64,000 bases of DNA from CAVTJL01 sp963735065 (GCA_963735065.1 CAVTJL010000004.1:1054001-1118000), one strand, 5' to 3'; shown: positions 40,237 through 49,510, counted from the first letter of the stretch. Notes: generated by a model from the sequence alone, not told the origin. Numbers and translations: made by a program.

Positions 40237-41403
40237 ATGGCCGCATCCGATTATTTGTTCACGAGTGAATCCGTCGCGGAAGGACATCCGGACAAGGTTT
40301 GTGACCGCATCTCCGATGAGGTCGTGGACGCCTATCTAGGCGCTTTTCCCCAGGCCCGCGTGGCCTGCGAGACGCTCGCCACCACCAACCGCATCGTCAT
40401 CGCCGGCGAGGTCCGCGGGCCGGAGACGATCACGCCCGACACGGTGCGCTGCATCGCCCGCGAGGCCGTGCGCCAGATCGGCTATCGTCAGGCCGGGTTC
40501 GACTGGCGACATGCCAACATCGATGTCTACCTGCATGAGCAGTCGGCCGACATCGCCATGGGCGTCGACGCGCGCGACGGCAAGGACGAGGGCGCCGGCG
40601 ATCAGGGCATCATGTTCGGCTATGCCTGCAACGAGACCCCGGTGCTGATGCCGGCCCCGATCCACTATGCCCACGACATTCTGCGCCGCCTGGCCGTTGC
40701 GCGGCACAGCGGGCTGCACGCGGAGCTGGGGCCTGATGCCAAGAGCCAGGTGACGCTTCGCTACGCCAAGGGCAAGCCCGTCGGCGCCGCCTCGATCGTC
40801 GTCTCGACCCAGCATGCCGAGGCGACCTCGCAGAGCCGCGTGCGCGAGATCGTGCGTGAGCATGTGCTGGCGGCGCTGCCCGAGGGCTGGATGTGCCCGG
40901 AGGACGATTTCTACGTCAATCCGACCGGCAATTTCGTGATCGGCGGCCCCGATGGTGATGCCGGGCTTACCGGACGCAAGATCATCGTCGACACCTATGG
41001 TGGCGCGGCACCGCATGGCGGCGGCGCCTTCTCCGGCAAGGATCCCACCAAGGTCGATCGCTCGGCCGCCTACGCCGCCCGCTACCTCGCGAAGAATGTC
41101 GTCGCCGCCGGCATGGCCGAGCGCTGCCTGATCCAGCTCTCCTATGCGATCGGCGTCGCCAAGCCCCTGTCGATCTACGTCGACACGCAAGGCACCGGCC
41201 AGGTCGACGAGGATCGGCTCTCGAAGATCTTCATGGACCTCAATCTCAGCCCGCGCGGCATCCGGGAGAGGCTGTCGCTCAACCGGCCGATCTACGCCCG
41301 GACCGCCGCCTACGGGCATTTCGGCCGTGAGCCCGATGCGGACGGCGGCTTCTCGTGGGAGCGTACCGACCTCGCCGACGAGCTGCGCCGGGCGTTCAAC
41401 TGA
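40237..41403 (+). CDS. metK: S-adenosylmethionine synthetase
   Basis: MetK makes SAM from methionine and ATP; SAM feeds the many methylases in this window. It has 388 residues. Motifs: FTSESVAEGHPDKVCDRISD (residues about 8-27), DEGAGDQGIMFGYACNETP (about 118-136), and the phosphate loop GGAAPHGGGAFSGKDPTKVD (about 256-275). The N-terminus MAASDYLFTSESVAEGHPDK is typical of the alphaproteobacterial form. trmB begins inside or just after its end. Confidence 0.97.
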   Translation: MAASDYLFTSESVAEGHPDKVCDRISDEVVDAYLGAFPQARVACETLATTNRIVIAGEVRGPETITPDTVRCIAREAVRQIGYRQAGFDWRHANIDVYLHEQSADIAMGVDARDGKDEGAGDQGIMFGYACNETPVLMPAPIHYAHDILRRLAVARHSGLHAELGPDAKSQVTLRYAKGKPVGAASIVVSTQHAEATSQSRVREIVREHVLAALPEGWMCPEDDFYVNPTGNFVIGGPDGDAGLTGRKIIVDTYGGAAPHGGGAFSGKDPTKVDRSAAYAARYLAKNVVAAGMAERCLIQLSYAIGVAKPLSIYVDTQGTGQVDEDRLSKIFMDLNLSPRGIRERLSLNRPIYARTAAYGHFGREPDADGGFSWERTDLADELRRAFN

Positions 41404-42158
41404 CCTCTTCAGGCACCGCCGCCGAGGGGCCGGCCGATCGGCCCCAGCGGCAGATCTACGGACGACGCGTCGGCCCGCGCATGCGGCCGGCGCGTCGTCG
41501 GCTTCTCGACGACCTGCTGCCGCAGCTCGCCTTCGCGTTGCCCGAGGCAGGGCAGCTGGATCCTCGGGGCCTCTTCGTGCAGCGGCCGCAAGCCGTCTGG
41601 CTCGAGATCGGCTTCGGTGGCGGGGAGCATCTGGCAGAACAGGCGCGCGCGCACCCGGACATCGGCTTCATCGGCGTGGAGCCGTTCGTGTCGGGCGTGG
41701 CTCGCCTGCTCGCCACCTGCGCTGCCGACAGGCTCGACAATCTGCGTCTCCTCGTCGATGACGCGCGGCTGCTCCTCGCGGCCCTCCCCGACGGCTCGAT
41801 CGGCCGGGCCTTCGTCCTCTTCCCCGACCCATGGCCGAAAGCCCGGCACCACAAGCGCAGAATTGTCTCACCGGACACAGCCTCCGAGCTCGCGCGGGTG
41901 CTGGCCCCGGGCGCCGAGCTGCGCCTCGCCACCGATCATCCGGGCTATGCCCGCTGGATGCTGGACGTGCTCATCCGCGAGCCTCGCCTCGTCTGGCAGG
42001 CAGAGAGCGCGCAGGACTGGAGGGTCCGGCCGGACGACTGGCCGCCGACCCGCTACGAGGCCAAGGCGCTGGCCGCCGGCCGCAGGCCCGTTTATCTGCG
42101 CTTTCTGCGTCGCTCGACCGGATCTGACGCGTCAAGAGGACTTGCGCCGCAGGAGTGA
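41355..42158 (+). CDS. trmB: tRNA (guanine-N7-)-methyltransferase
   Basis: TrmB methylates G46 in the variable loop of tRNA. Homology starts at QIYGRRVGPRMRPARRRLLD. The SAM-binding part is WLEIGFGGGEHLAEQARAHP, and FVLFPDPWPKARHHKRRIVS is the catalytic/tRNA motif (PDPWPKxRHxKRR). The start is unclear: the GTG at 41355 lies 49 bases inside metK and adds unconserved residues. A CTG at 41400 would be a better place, and the next ATG (41481) would cut conserved residues. The gene lies between metK and rimP. Confidence 0.9.
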   Translation: MGAYRPRRRAAPGVQLTSSGTAAEGPADRPQRQIYGRRVGPRMRPARRRLLDDLLPQLAFALPEAGQLDPRGLFVQRPQAVWLEIGFGGGEHLAEQARAHPDIGFIGVEPFVSGVARLLATCAADRLDNLRLLVDDARLLLAALPDGSIGRAFVLFPDPWPKARHHKRRIVSPDTASELARVLAPGAELRLATDHPGYARWMLDVLIREPRLVWQAESAQDWRVRPDDWPPTRYEAKALAAGRRPVYLRFLRRSTGSDASRGLAPQE

Positions 42159-42303
42159 TGGCCGCATATAGCGGTCTCTCCTCTCCACTTTCGCCAAGAG
42201 GGCTTGGGGGTGGGTTGAAACCCGCTCCCTTCAGCATGTCCATTAGCCAGGGGTCGCCACGTTCGACAAGATCGACAAGCTCATCGAGCCGCTTCTCCGT
42301 AGC

Positions 42304-42762
42304 ATGGGGTTCGAGCTCGTGCAGGTCCGCCTGATGGGTGGCAGTCGACGTACGCTGCAGGTGATGGCAGAGCCGCTTGACCACGACCGCGTCATGACCG
42401 TGGACGATTGCGCCGATATCAGCCACGCCGTGTCGGCGCTCCTCGACGTCGAGGACCCGATCCCCGGCACCTATGTTCTGGAGGTGAGCTCGCCTGGCAT
42501 CGACCGGCCGCTTGTCCGTGGAGCCGACTATGTGCGGTTCTCGGGTCAAAGGGCACGGATCGAGGTCGACCCGCCGGTCGCCGGTCGGCGCCGGTTCATC
42601 GGCACCTTGCTGGGCACCGATGGCGAGGATGTCTTGGTACAGATGGAGAAGAGCACCGAGCGCCTTCCGCTCGCGACGATCAAGCGGGCGAGGCTCGCCC
42701 TCACCGACGAGCTGATCGGGCCGGCGGGACGGTCGCATCGGGGTGGCTCCACGTCGAGGTGA
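42304..42762 (+). CDS. rimP: Ribosome maturation factor RimP (N-terminus unresolved)
   Basis: RimP is needed for 30S subunit maturation. The sequence shows MGFELVQVRLMGGSRRTLQV, DDCADISHAVSALLDVEDPI, and YVLEVSSPGIDRPLVRGADY, all family marks. However, the conserved first helix (FDKIDKLIEPLLRS) is encoded just before the first ATG at 42304, from about 42253-42303. In that frame there is no ATG, GTG or TTG before a TAG stop at 42244. So either a rare start (such as GTC at 42253) is used, or a base is wrong: an ATG at 42236 is in another frame. It begins the rimP-nusA-ylxR-infB-rbfA-truB-rpsO-pnp block. Confidence 0.88.
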   Translation: MGFELVQVRLMGGSRRTLQVMAEPLDHDRVMTVDDCADISHAVSALLDVEDPIPGTYVLEVSSPGIDRPLVRGADYVRFSGQRARIEVDPPVAGRRRFIGTLLGTDGEDVLVQMEKSTERLPLATIKRARLALTDELIGPAGRSHRGGSTSR

Positions 42763-42775
42763 AGGAGTTGGTTCG

Positions 42776-44392
42776 ATGGAGATGAGCGCCCCTCTCGGCC
42801 GTGCCGAGCTCCTCCGGGTGGCGGAGACCGTGGCCCAGGAGAAGGGCATCACGACGGGCGAGGTGCTGGAGGCGATGGAGCAGGCGGTGCAGACCGCGGC
42901 CCGTCGCAAGTATGGCCAAGAGCACGACATCCTGGCGGAGATCGACCGGAAAACCGGCGAGATCCACCTCTATCGTGAGCTCGAGGTCAGCGAGGCGGTG
43001 GATGACTACGCAAAGCAGATCGCCGTCGAGGACGCGCGCGAGCGCAATCCCGCAGCCCAGGTCGGCGACCTCATCCTCGATCCCCTGCCCCCGATCGATC
43101 TCGGCCGCATCTCGGCGCAGAGCGCCAAGCAGGTCATCGTCCAGCGGGTCCGCGATGCGGAGCGCGAGCGGCAGTACGGCGAGTACAAGGACCGCATCGG
43201 CGAGGTGATCGTCGGCGAGGTCAAGCGGGTGGAGCATTCCGGCGTGCTCGTCGACCTCGGCCGGGCCGAGGCGATCGTGCGCCGCGACGATCTCATCCCG
43301 CGCGAGAGCTTCCGCACCAAGGACCGTATCCGCGCCTTCATCTACGACGTTCGCCACGAGAGCCGTGGCCCCCAGATCTTCCTCTCTCGGACGCACCCGC
43401 AGTTCATGGCCAAGCTGTTCGAGCAGGAGGTGCCGGAGATCTATGACGGCATCATCACGATCAAGGCCTGTGCCCGCGATCCGGGCTCGCGCGCGAAGAT
43501 CGCCGTCATCTCCAAGGATCAGAGCATCGACCCGGTCGGCGCCTGTGTCGGCATGCGCGGCTCCCGCGTGCAGGCGGTCGTGGGCGAGCTTGCCGGCGAG
43601 AAGGTCGACATCATTCCCTGGGCGGAGGATCCCGCGACCTTCGTGGTCAACGCGCTGGCACCCGCCGAGGTCAGCAAGGTGGTGCTGGACCCCGATGCCA
43701 AGCGCATCGAGGTGATCGTGCCCGACCACATGCAGCATATCGCGATCGGCCGGCGCGGGCAGAATGTCCGGCTTGCCTCCCAGCTTACCGGCTGGGCCAT
43801 CGACATCGTCTCCGAGACCGAGGACAGCGAGCGCCGGCAGCGCGAGTTCCGCGAGTTCACGGCGTTGTTCGTCGAGGCGATGAACGTCGATGAGGTCATC
43901 GCCCAGCTGCTGGTCACCGAGGGCTTCACCTCGGTCGAGGACGTGGCCTTCGCGGATGCTCAAGATCTGGCCGCCATTCAGGGCTTCGACGAGGAGATAG
44001 CCGAGGCGTTGCGCGAGCGCGCTCAAAGCTGGCTCGACGAGCGGGCCGAGGCGCTGTCACAGGAGGCGCAGGAGCTCGGCGTGGCCGAGGATCTGATGAG
44101 CTATGACCGGCTCGAGCTCGAGCAGGTCGTGATTCTCGCCCGTGGCGGCGTGAAGACGCTCGAGGATCTGGCCGACCTTGCCGGGGACGAGCTCGTGGAG
44201 ATGCTTCCCACAGCCGGTCTCGACGTCACGCAGGCCGGTGAGATCATCGTCGATGCGCGCGTCAGGCTCGGCTGGATCGAGGCCGCTCCGGAGGAGCCGG
44301 CCGAGCCGGACGACATCGACGAGGCGATCGAGATGCCCGAGGGCGGTCCTGTGGAGCCGAGCCAAGCGCAGGAGGCGCCATCCCAGGCGTGA
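42776..44392 (+). CDS. nusA: Transcription termination/antitermination factor NusA
   Basis: NusA binds RNA polymerase and controls pausing, termination and antitermination. It has 538 residues: an N-terminal polymerase-binding domain (LLRVAETVAQEKGITTGEVL), an S1 domain (GEVIVGEVKRVEHSGVLVDL, about residues 140-159), KH domains (about 230-350; VGACVGMRGSRVQAVVGELA and IAIGRRGQNVRLASQLTGWA), and two C-terminal acidic repeats with helix-hairpin-helix-like segments. The tail is acidic and Pro/Glu-rich. GAAGGAG lies nine bases before the ATG at 42776. The stop overlaps the next gene by four bases. Confidence 0.96.
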   Translation: MEMSAPLGRAELLRVAETVAQEKGITTGEVLEAMEQAVQTAARRKYGQEHDILAEIDRKTGEIHLYRELEVSEAVDDYAKQIAVEDARERNPAAQVGDLILDPLPPIDLGRISAQSAKQVIVQRVRDAERERQYGEYKDRIGEVIVGEVKRVEHSGVLVDLGRAEAIVRRDDLIPRESFRTKDRIRAFIYDVRHESRGPQIFLSRTHPQFMAKLFEQEVPEIYDGIITIKACARDPGSRAKIAVISKDQSIDPVGACVGMRGSRVQAVVGELAGEKVDIIPWAEDPATFVVNALAPAEVSKVVLDPDAKRIEVIVPDHMQHIAIGRRGQNVRLASQLTGWAIDIVSETEDSERRQREFREFTALFVEAMNVDEVIAQLLVTEGFTSVEDVAFADAQDLAAIQGFDEEIAEALRERAQSWLDERAEALSQEAQELGVAEDLMSYDRLELEQVVILARGGVKTLEDLADLAGDELVEMLPTAGLDVTQAGEIIVDARVRLGWIEAAPEEPAEPDDIDEAIEMPEGGPVEPSQAQEAPSQA

Positions 44393-45045
44393 GCAGCGAG
44401 ATCCTGGTCGAGGAAAAGGACTGGATGGTCGGCGGGCAGCGGCGATGCGGCCTGACCGGCGAGGTTGGATCCCGTGCCGGATTCGTGCGCTTCGTCGTGG
44501 CGCCCGGTGGGCGCGTGGTACCCGACGTTGCCGAGCGATTGCCCGGACGCGGCGTCTGGCTCAAAGCCGATCGTGATGTTATAAGACGGGCGGTCGCCAA
44601 GCAGACGTTCGCAAGGGCGGTCAGATCCGCGGCAGTGGCCGATCCGGCGCTGGCCGACGAGACCGAGACCCTGGTCCGCAGACAATGTCTCGAGACCATG
44701 GGTTTGGCTCGTCGTGCCGGTGCGTTTGTCGTCGGCTACGACCAGGTCGTCGACTGGTTGCGTCGAGAAGCGGCAGCCGTGCTGGTCATGGCTGCCGATG
44801 CCGCCGAGGGTCAGGCCGGGCGGCTGCGGGGGCTGGCAGGCGATCTGCCCCTCGTCTGCGGCCTGAGGCGCGATGAGATTGGTCGAGCCGTAGGGCGCCC
44901 CGAGGTGACTTATGCCGCGGTGGCGCCCGGTGCTCTTGCCGACCGGCTGGTGCGCGACGCCAGACGGCTTGCGGGACTTGAGGTTGGTGGTGCCCAGAGG
45001 GTCACCGCTCATGTGGATGCGCGAAGGGACAAGGTTGGACCATGA
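44389..45045 (+). CDS. YlxR-L7Ae fusion RNA-binding protein
   Basis: A 218-residue fusion of two small RNA-binding units. Residues about 15-85 are YlxR/DUF448: RRCGLTGEVGSRAGFVRFVV and PDVAERLPGRGVWLKADRDV. Residues about 98-195 are an L7Ae/L30e-like (YlxQ) domain: CLETMGLARRAGAFVVGYDQ and AAVLVMAADAAEG. In Firmicutes the two are separate genes in the same nusA-infB place; in many alphaproteobacteria they are fused. The GTG start overlaps nusA and the stop overlaps infB, four bases each. A role in RNase P or nucleoid-linked functions is reported for YlxR in other bacteria; here it is open. Confidence 0.9.
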   Translation: MSSEILVEEKDWMVGGQRRCGLTGEVGSRAGFVRFVVAPGGRVVPDVAERLPGRGVWLKADRDVIRRAVAKQTFARAVRSAAVADPALADETETLVRRQCLETMGLARRAGAFVVGYDQVVDWLRREAAAVLVMAADAAEGQAGRLRGLAGDLPLVCGLRRDEIGRAVGRPEVTYAAVAPGALADRLVRDARRLAGLEVGGAQRVTAHVDARRDKVGP

Positions 45046-47711
45046 GCGACGCTAAGGGCCAGGACAGGAACGCTCGCATAGGGCTTTCCCGCCCCTCTGG
45101 GCCGCGGATCGAGCTCAAGAAGACCGTCGAGAGCGGCGTTGTCCGGCAGAGCTTCAGCCACGGCCGGAGCAAGTCGGTAGCCGTCGAGGTCAAGAGGGCT
45201 CGGCCTTCCACGACTCCGACCCGCCCGGCACCGCAAGGTCGTTCGGGCGGCGCTGAGGGTTCGGGCGCGCCTCATCCGGGCCAGCAGACCACGCCGTCGG
45301 GACAGTCGCGGGACAATGCCCGCGGCGGTCGGCGACCGATGGTGCTGAAGCCGCTGACCGACGAGGAAAAGGCGGTTCGCCTCAAGGCCTTGAGCGAGGC
45401 GCGCAAGGTCGAGGAGGAGGCGCGCAAGCGCGCCGAGGAGAACTCGCGGCGTGCCGCCGAGGAATCCGCTCGCCGCAAGACCGAGGAAGAGGCGGCCTTG
45501 CGCCGCAAGGCCGAGGAGGAGACCCGGCGCAAGGCCGAGGAGGAGGCGCGCCGGCGTGCCGAGGAGCAGGCAGCGCGTCTTCTCGCCGACGAGGAGCGAA
45601 AGCAACGCGACGGCGCTGCTTCGACGACGGCCGCCCCGAGCGAGGATGGCAAGGCTGCCGCCCCCGCCGCCGAGGCGCCTCGTGCCGCGGAGACCCGGCG
45701 CCCGGCGAAAGGCACGCGGGCCGAGGCCGAATCCGAGGAGGACGACCGTCGCGGTAAGGCGCGCGGTCCCGGCAAGACCGACAAGCGTCCTTCGCCGCTG
45801 CGCAAGACGACCGAGCGCGATGTCAAGCGGCCGCGTCTGGTCCTCGGTGGTGAGGACGAGGAGGAGGTTCGCGTCCCGAGCCTCGCTGCCATGCGACGCC
45901 ATCGCGAGCGCGAGCGCCGCCAGCAGCTTGCCGCTCCTGAGTCGGTGACCCGCGAGGTCGTCCTGCCCGAGACCATCACCGTTCAAGAGCTCTCGGCGCG
46001 CATGGCGGTGCGTGGCGCCGAGGTGATCAAGGCCCTCATGAAGAACGGCATCATGGCGACCGTGAATCAGGTCATCGATGCCGATACAGCGGAGATCGTT
46101 ATTACCGAGTTCGGCCACAGCGTGAAGCGGGTCAGCGAGGCGGACGTCGAGGAAGGCATCGAGGGCCTCGAGGATCGGCCCGAGGATCTCGTCGCCCGGC
46201 CGCCGATCGTCACGGTCATGGGTCATGTCGACCATGGCAAGACGTCGCTGCTCGACGCGCTGCGTCGGACCAACGTCGTCGCCGGCGAGGCGGGCGGGAT
46301 CACCCAGCATATCGGTGCCTACCAGGTCGACACGGGCCAAGGCGTCCCGGTCTCGTTCATCGACACGCCGGGCCATGCCGCCTTCACGGCGATGCGTGCG
46401 CGCGGCGCCTCGGTGACCGACATCGTCATCCTGGTCGTCGCCGCGGACGATGGCGTCATGCCTCAGACCATCGAGGCCATCCGCCACGCCAAGGCGGCCG
46501 AGGTGCCGATCATTGTCGCCATTAACAAGATCGACAAGCCCGAGGCCAATCCCGAGCGCGTCAAGACGGAGCTCTTGAGCCACGAGGTCGTCATCGAGGA
46601 GTTCGGTGGCGACGTGCAGGCCATCCCGGTGAGCGCCACGCAGAAGACCGGTCTCGACAAGCTCATCGAGGCCATCCAGCTCCAGGCCGAGCTGCTCGAT
46701 CTGAAGGCCAATCCCAACCGCCCCGCGCAGGGCACCATCATCGAGGCGAAGCTCGATCGGGGCCGTGGCGTCGTGGCGACGGTGCTCGTCCAGAACGGCA
46801 CGCTCAAGGTCGGCGACATCGTGATCGCCGGTGCCCACTGGGGTCGGGCTCGCGCGCTCGTCAACGACCAGGGCAAGAATGTCGAGGAGGCGGGGCCGTC
46901 GATGCCGGCCGAGATCCTCGGCCTCGACAGCGTCCCCGACGCCGGCGACAGGCTTCAGGTGGTCGAGACCGAGCGCCAGGCTCGGGACATCGCCGAGTAC
47001 CGCCAGCGCAAGCGCCGCACGCAGCAGCAGGTTGCCGTTGCCAACGGCGCCAAGGGCTCGCTCGAGGAGATGTTCAGCCAGCTGAAGAGCGGCGCCGCCA
47101 GCGAGCTGCCCTTGGTGGTCAAGTCCGACGTGCACGGATCGCTCGAGGCGATCACCGCCGGGCTCGAGCGGCTGAACACCGACGAGGTCAGCGTGCGGAT
47201 CCTGCACGGGGGCGTCGGCGCCATCACCGAGAGCGACGTCACGCTCGCCACGGCCTCCCGCGCGATCGTGGTCGGCTTCAATGTCCGCGCCAATGCCCAG
47301 GCGCGCGACATGGCGAAGCGCGAGAGCATCGACATCCGGTACTACTCGATCATCTACGAGCTGCTGGACGAGATGAAGGGCCTGCTCTCGGGCATGCTGG
47401 CGCCGGAATCGAGGGAGACGGTGCTGGGTCACGCCGAGATCCGCGAGGTGTTCAACATCACGAAGATCGGCAAGATCGCCGGCTGTCGCGTCGTCGACGG
47501 GCTCATCAAGCGAGGCGCTCGCGCCCGCCTGCTGCGCGACAATGTGGTCGTCTATGACGGAGCCTTGGGCTCGCTGAAGCGCTTCAAGGACGATGTGCGC
47601 GAGGTCCGCGAGGGCTTTGAGTGCGGCATGTCGATCGAGGGCTACAACGACATCCGTCAGGGCGACGTCATCGAGGTCTATGAGGTCGAGGAGGTCGCGC
47701 GCACGCTCTGA
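45042..47711 (+). CDS. infB: Translation initiation factor IF-2
   Basis: IF-2 is the GTPase that brings initiator tRNA to the 30S subunit. The protein has 889 residues. The N-terminal extension contains a highly charged Ala/Glu/Arg helical stretch (about residues 100-190; repeats such as EEEARRRAEEQAARLLADEE), then an IF2_N domain (ETITVQELSARMAVRGAEVI, about 310-330). The G domain has VMGHVDHGKTSLLDALRRTN (about 391-410), DTPGHAAFTAM and NKIDKPEANP. Domains II-IV follow to the end (GFECGMSIEGYNDIRQGDVI). The ATG overlaps the previous stop by four bases. Confidence 0.97.
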   Translation: MSDAKGQDRNARIGLSRPSGPRIELKKTVESGVVRQSFSHGRSKSVAVEVKRARPSTTPTRPAPQGRSGGAEGSGAPHPGQQTTPSGQSRDNARGGRRPMVLKPLTDEEKAVRLKALSEARKVEEEARKRAEENSRRAAEESARRKTEEEAALRRKAEEETRRKAEEEARRRAEEQAARLLADEERKQRDGAASTTAAPSEDGKAAAPAAEAPRAAETRRPAKGTRAEAESEEDDRRGKARGPGKTDKRPSPLRKTTERDVKRPRLVLGGEDEEEVRVPSLAAMRRHRERERRQQLAAPESVTREVVLPETITVQELSARMAVRGAEVIKALMKNGIMATVNQVIDADTAEIVITEFGHSVKRVSEADVEEGIEGLEDRPEDLVARPPIVTVMGHVDHGKTSLLDALRRTNVVAGEAGGITQHIGAYQVDTGQGVPVSFIDTPGHAAFTAMRARGASVTDIVILVVAADDGVMPQTIEAIRHAKAAEVPIIVAINKIDKPEANPERVKTELLSHEVVIEEFGGDVQAIPVSATQKTGLDKLIEAIQLQAELLDLKANPNRPAQGTIIEAKLDRGRGVVATVLVQNGTLKVGDIVIAGAHWGRARALVNDQGKNVEEAGPSMPAEILGLDSVPDAGDRLQVVETERQARDIAEYRQRKRRTQQQVAVANGAKGSLEEMFSQLKSGAASELPLVVKSDVHGSLEAITAGLERLNTDEVSVRILHGGVGAITESDVTLATASRAIVVGFNVRANAQARDMAKRESIDIRYYSIIYELLDEMKGLLSGMLAPESRETVLGHAEIREVFNITKIGKIAGCRVVDGLIKRGARARLLRDNVVVYDGALGSLKRFKDDVREVREGFECGMSIEGYNDIRQGDVIEVYEVEEVARTL

Positions 47712-47772
47712 GCCCGGCAACGGGCATCGTGCGGCGACCCTTGGACCCTCTGTTCGAGGCACGAGGTCGACT

Positions 47773-48195
47773 ATGGTACGTGGCTACGGCGGCGGCGGGC
47801 CGTCGCAGCGGCAGCTCAGGGTGGCCGAGGAGATGCGCCACCTGATCGCCGCCGATCTGATGCGGGGCGAGGTGCACGGCCTGCCGGTGGACGGTGCGAC
47901 CGTCACCGTCGCCGAGGTTCGCGTGAGCCGCGATCTCCGCCAGGCGACGGTCTTTGCCACCGAGCTCGGCGGCAGCCTGAGCGACGAGACGCGCGCCGCG
48001 CTCGATCATGCGGGCTCCTGGCTGGGCGGCCGTCTCGCGCGGCGCATGCATCTCAAGTTTGCGCCGCGGCTGGAGTTCGTGGCCGACGACACCTTCGGCG
48101 AGGCCCATCGCATGGCCCGCCTGATCGACCAGGAGCACCAGGCAATCAACAGCGAGCGCGCGACTGAGGACGGGGATGGCACGACGCAGGGTTAA
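47773..48195 (+). CDS. rbfA: Ribosome-binding factor A
   Basis: RbfA binds the 16S 5' region and helps late 30S maturation. The 140-residue protein shows SQRQLRVAEEMRHLIAADLM (about residues 11-30), VTVAEVRVSRDLRQATVFAT (about 44-63) and LKFAPRLEFVADDTFGEAHR (about 95-114), the single KH-like domain of the family. The ATG at 47773 is chosen over upstream open codons. The end overlaps truB by 20 bases. Confidence 0.95.
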   Translation: MVRGYGGGGPSQRQLRVAEEMRHLIAADLMRGEVHGLPVDGATVTVAEVRVSRDLRQATVFATELGGSLSDETRAALDHAGSWLGGRLARRMHLKFAPRLEFVADDTFGEAHRMARLIDQEHQAINSERATEDGDGTTQG

Positions 48196-49126
48196 GGGCG
48201 TGCCGATTCACGGCTGGCTCGCGATCGACAAGCCCGCAGGCATGACCTCGACGCAGGTCGTGACCCGCGTGAAGTATCTTACCCAGGCGCAAAAGGCCGG
48301 TCATGGCGGCACGCTGGACCCTCTGGCGACGGGCGTTCTTCCGCTCGCCCTGGGCGAGGCGACCAAGACCGTCGCCTATGTCATGGATGCGCCCAAGACC
48401 TACCGCTTTCGGGTGAGGTTCGGCGAGTCCCGCGACACCGATGATGCGGAGGGCCGGCCGACGGCGACGAGCGATCGGCGGCCCGGCGATGCGGAGATAG
48501 AGGCGGCCCTCCCCGGCTTTGTGGGCGAGATCGAGCAGCGGCCGCCGCGCTTCGCCGCCATCAAGGTGCAGGGCGAGCGGGCCTACGACATCGCCCGACG
48601 CGGCGAGGAGGTCGAGCTCGAGCCGAGGCCCGTCCGCATCGACCGCCTGGTCATGGTGGACCGGCCGGATGCGGATCACGCCGACTTCGAGATGGCCTGC
48701 GGCAAGGGCGCCTATGTCCGCGCTCTGGCCAGGGACCTGGGCGAGCAGCTCGGCTGCTTTGCCCATGTGGCGGCGCTCCGCCGCACCTCGGTCGGATCGT
48801 TCGTCGCCGATCGGGCGATCTCATTGGATGCCCTGGAGCAGCTCGTCGGTGACGATGCGCTGCCCCAGGTCTTGATCTCGGTGTCGACAGCGCTGGCCGG
48901 CATCCCGGCGCTCGCCGTCACCGAGCCGCAAGCGCTGCGGCTTCGTGCAGGCCGGTCCATTCACGTCTCCCCACGGCTGTTCGTGGCGGAGCCGGAGGAC
49001 GGCACCACCGTCAAGGTCACGCGAGGGGGCGAGCTCGTCGCCCTCGCCCGCCTCGACGGCGCGGAGCTCAGCCCGGTGCGGGTGTTCAACCTCGGGGGCG
49101 GTGTGACCGCCCGGGCTTGGGAGTAA
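48176..49126 (+). CDS. truB: tRNA pseudouridine(55) synthase
   Basis: TruB converts U55 of the T loop of tRNA to pseudouridine. It has 316 residues. The N-terminus reads VPIHGWLAIDKPAGMTSTQV. The catalytic Asp is in KAGHGGTLDPLATGVLPLAL (about residues 41-60). AYDIARRGEEVELEPRPVRI and SKGTYIRSL-type sequence CGKGAYVRALARDLGEQLGC (about 181-200) complete the core, and a C-terminal PUA-like part follows. It overlaps rbfA by 20 bases, and rpsO starts seven bases after it. Confidence 0.96.
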   Translation: MARRRVKGVPIHGWLAIDKPAGMTSTQVVTRVKYLTQAQKAGHGGTLDPLATGVLPLALGEATKTVAYVMDAPKTYRFRVRFGESRDTDDAEGRPTATSDRRPGDAEIEAALPGFVGEIEQRPPRFAAIKVQGERAYDIARRGEEVELEPRPVRIDRLVMVDRPDADHADFEMACGKGAYVRALARDLGEQLGCFAHVAALRRTSVGSFVADRAISLDALEQLVGDDALPQVLISVSTALAGIPALAVTEPQALRLRAGRSIHVSPRLFVAEPEDGTTVKVTRGGELVALARLDGAELSPVRVFNLGGGVTARAWE

Positions 49127-49133
49127 ATAGTCG

Positions 49134-49403
49134 ATGTCGATTACCGCAGAGCGGAAGCAGACCTTGATCAAGGAGTTCGCCACCCACGAGGGTGACACGG
49201 GCTCCCCCGAGGTGCAGGTGGCCATCCTCTCCGAGCGCATCGCCACCCTGACGGAGCATCTGAAGGCGCACCAGAAGGACTTCGCGAGCCGACGGGGCCT
49301 GCTGATGATGGTCGGTCAGCGCCGCCGCCTCCTCGACTACCTGCGACGCAGCAACGATGGCCGCTATCAGCAGATCATCGAGCGGCTAGGGCTCCGGCGC
49401 TGA
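49134..49403 (+). CDS. rpsO: 30S ribosomal protein S15
   Basis: S15 binds the central domain of 16S rRNA and nucleates platform assembly. The 89-residue length and the sequence (KQTLIKEFATHEGDTGSPEV, VAILSERIATLTEHLKAHQK, DFASRRGLLMMVGQRRRLLD, YLRRSNDGRYQQIIERLGLR) are full-length and canonical. It begins seven bases after truB, with the start codon following a GTAAATAGTCG stretch. In many bacteria S15 represses its own mRNA; no such fold could be judged here. Confidence 0.98.
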   Translation: MSITAERKQTLIKEFATHEGDTGSPEVQVAILSERIATLTEHLKAHQKDFASRRGLLMMVGQRRRLLDYLRRSNDGRYQQIIERLGLRR

Positions 49404-49437
49404 GATCGTCCAGCCGGGCTCTCGAGGGCACCGCTAG

Positions 49438-49465
49438 GCCGGGCCCCGCGCCTGCCGCGCCCGGC
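49438..49465 (+). terminator. Hairpin in the rpsO-pnp gap
   Basis: GCCGGG (49438-49443) pairs with CCCGGC (49460-49465), with further GC pairing inside. A second GC palindrome GCCGCCGGCGGC follows at 49468-49479. In E. coli this gap holds a partial terminator and an RNase III-processed leader hairpin through which PNPase represses itself. A like role here is inference. Confidence 0.45.
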
Positions 49466-49510
49466 AAGCCGCCGGCGGCCGCGACGCAGGCACATGAAAG
49501 GCAAGAGTGA

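Noticed and set aside
45400..45620. Tandem repeat in infB
   Set aside because: The Ala/Glu/Arg-rich repeats are the normal helical N-terminal linker of alphaproteobacterial IF-2, not a separate element.
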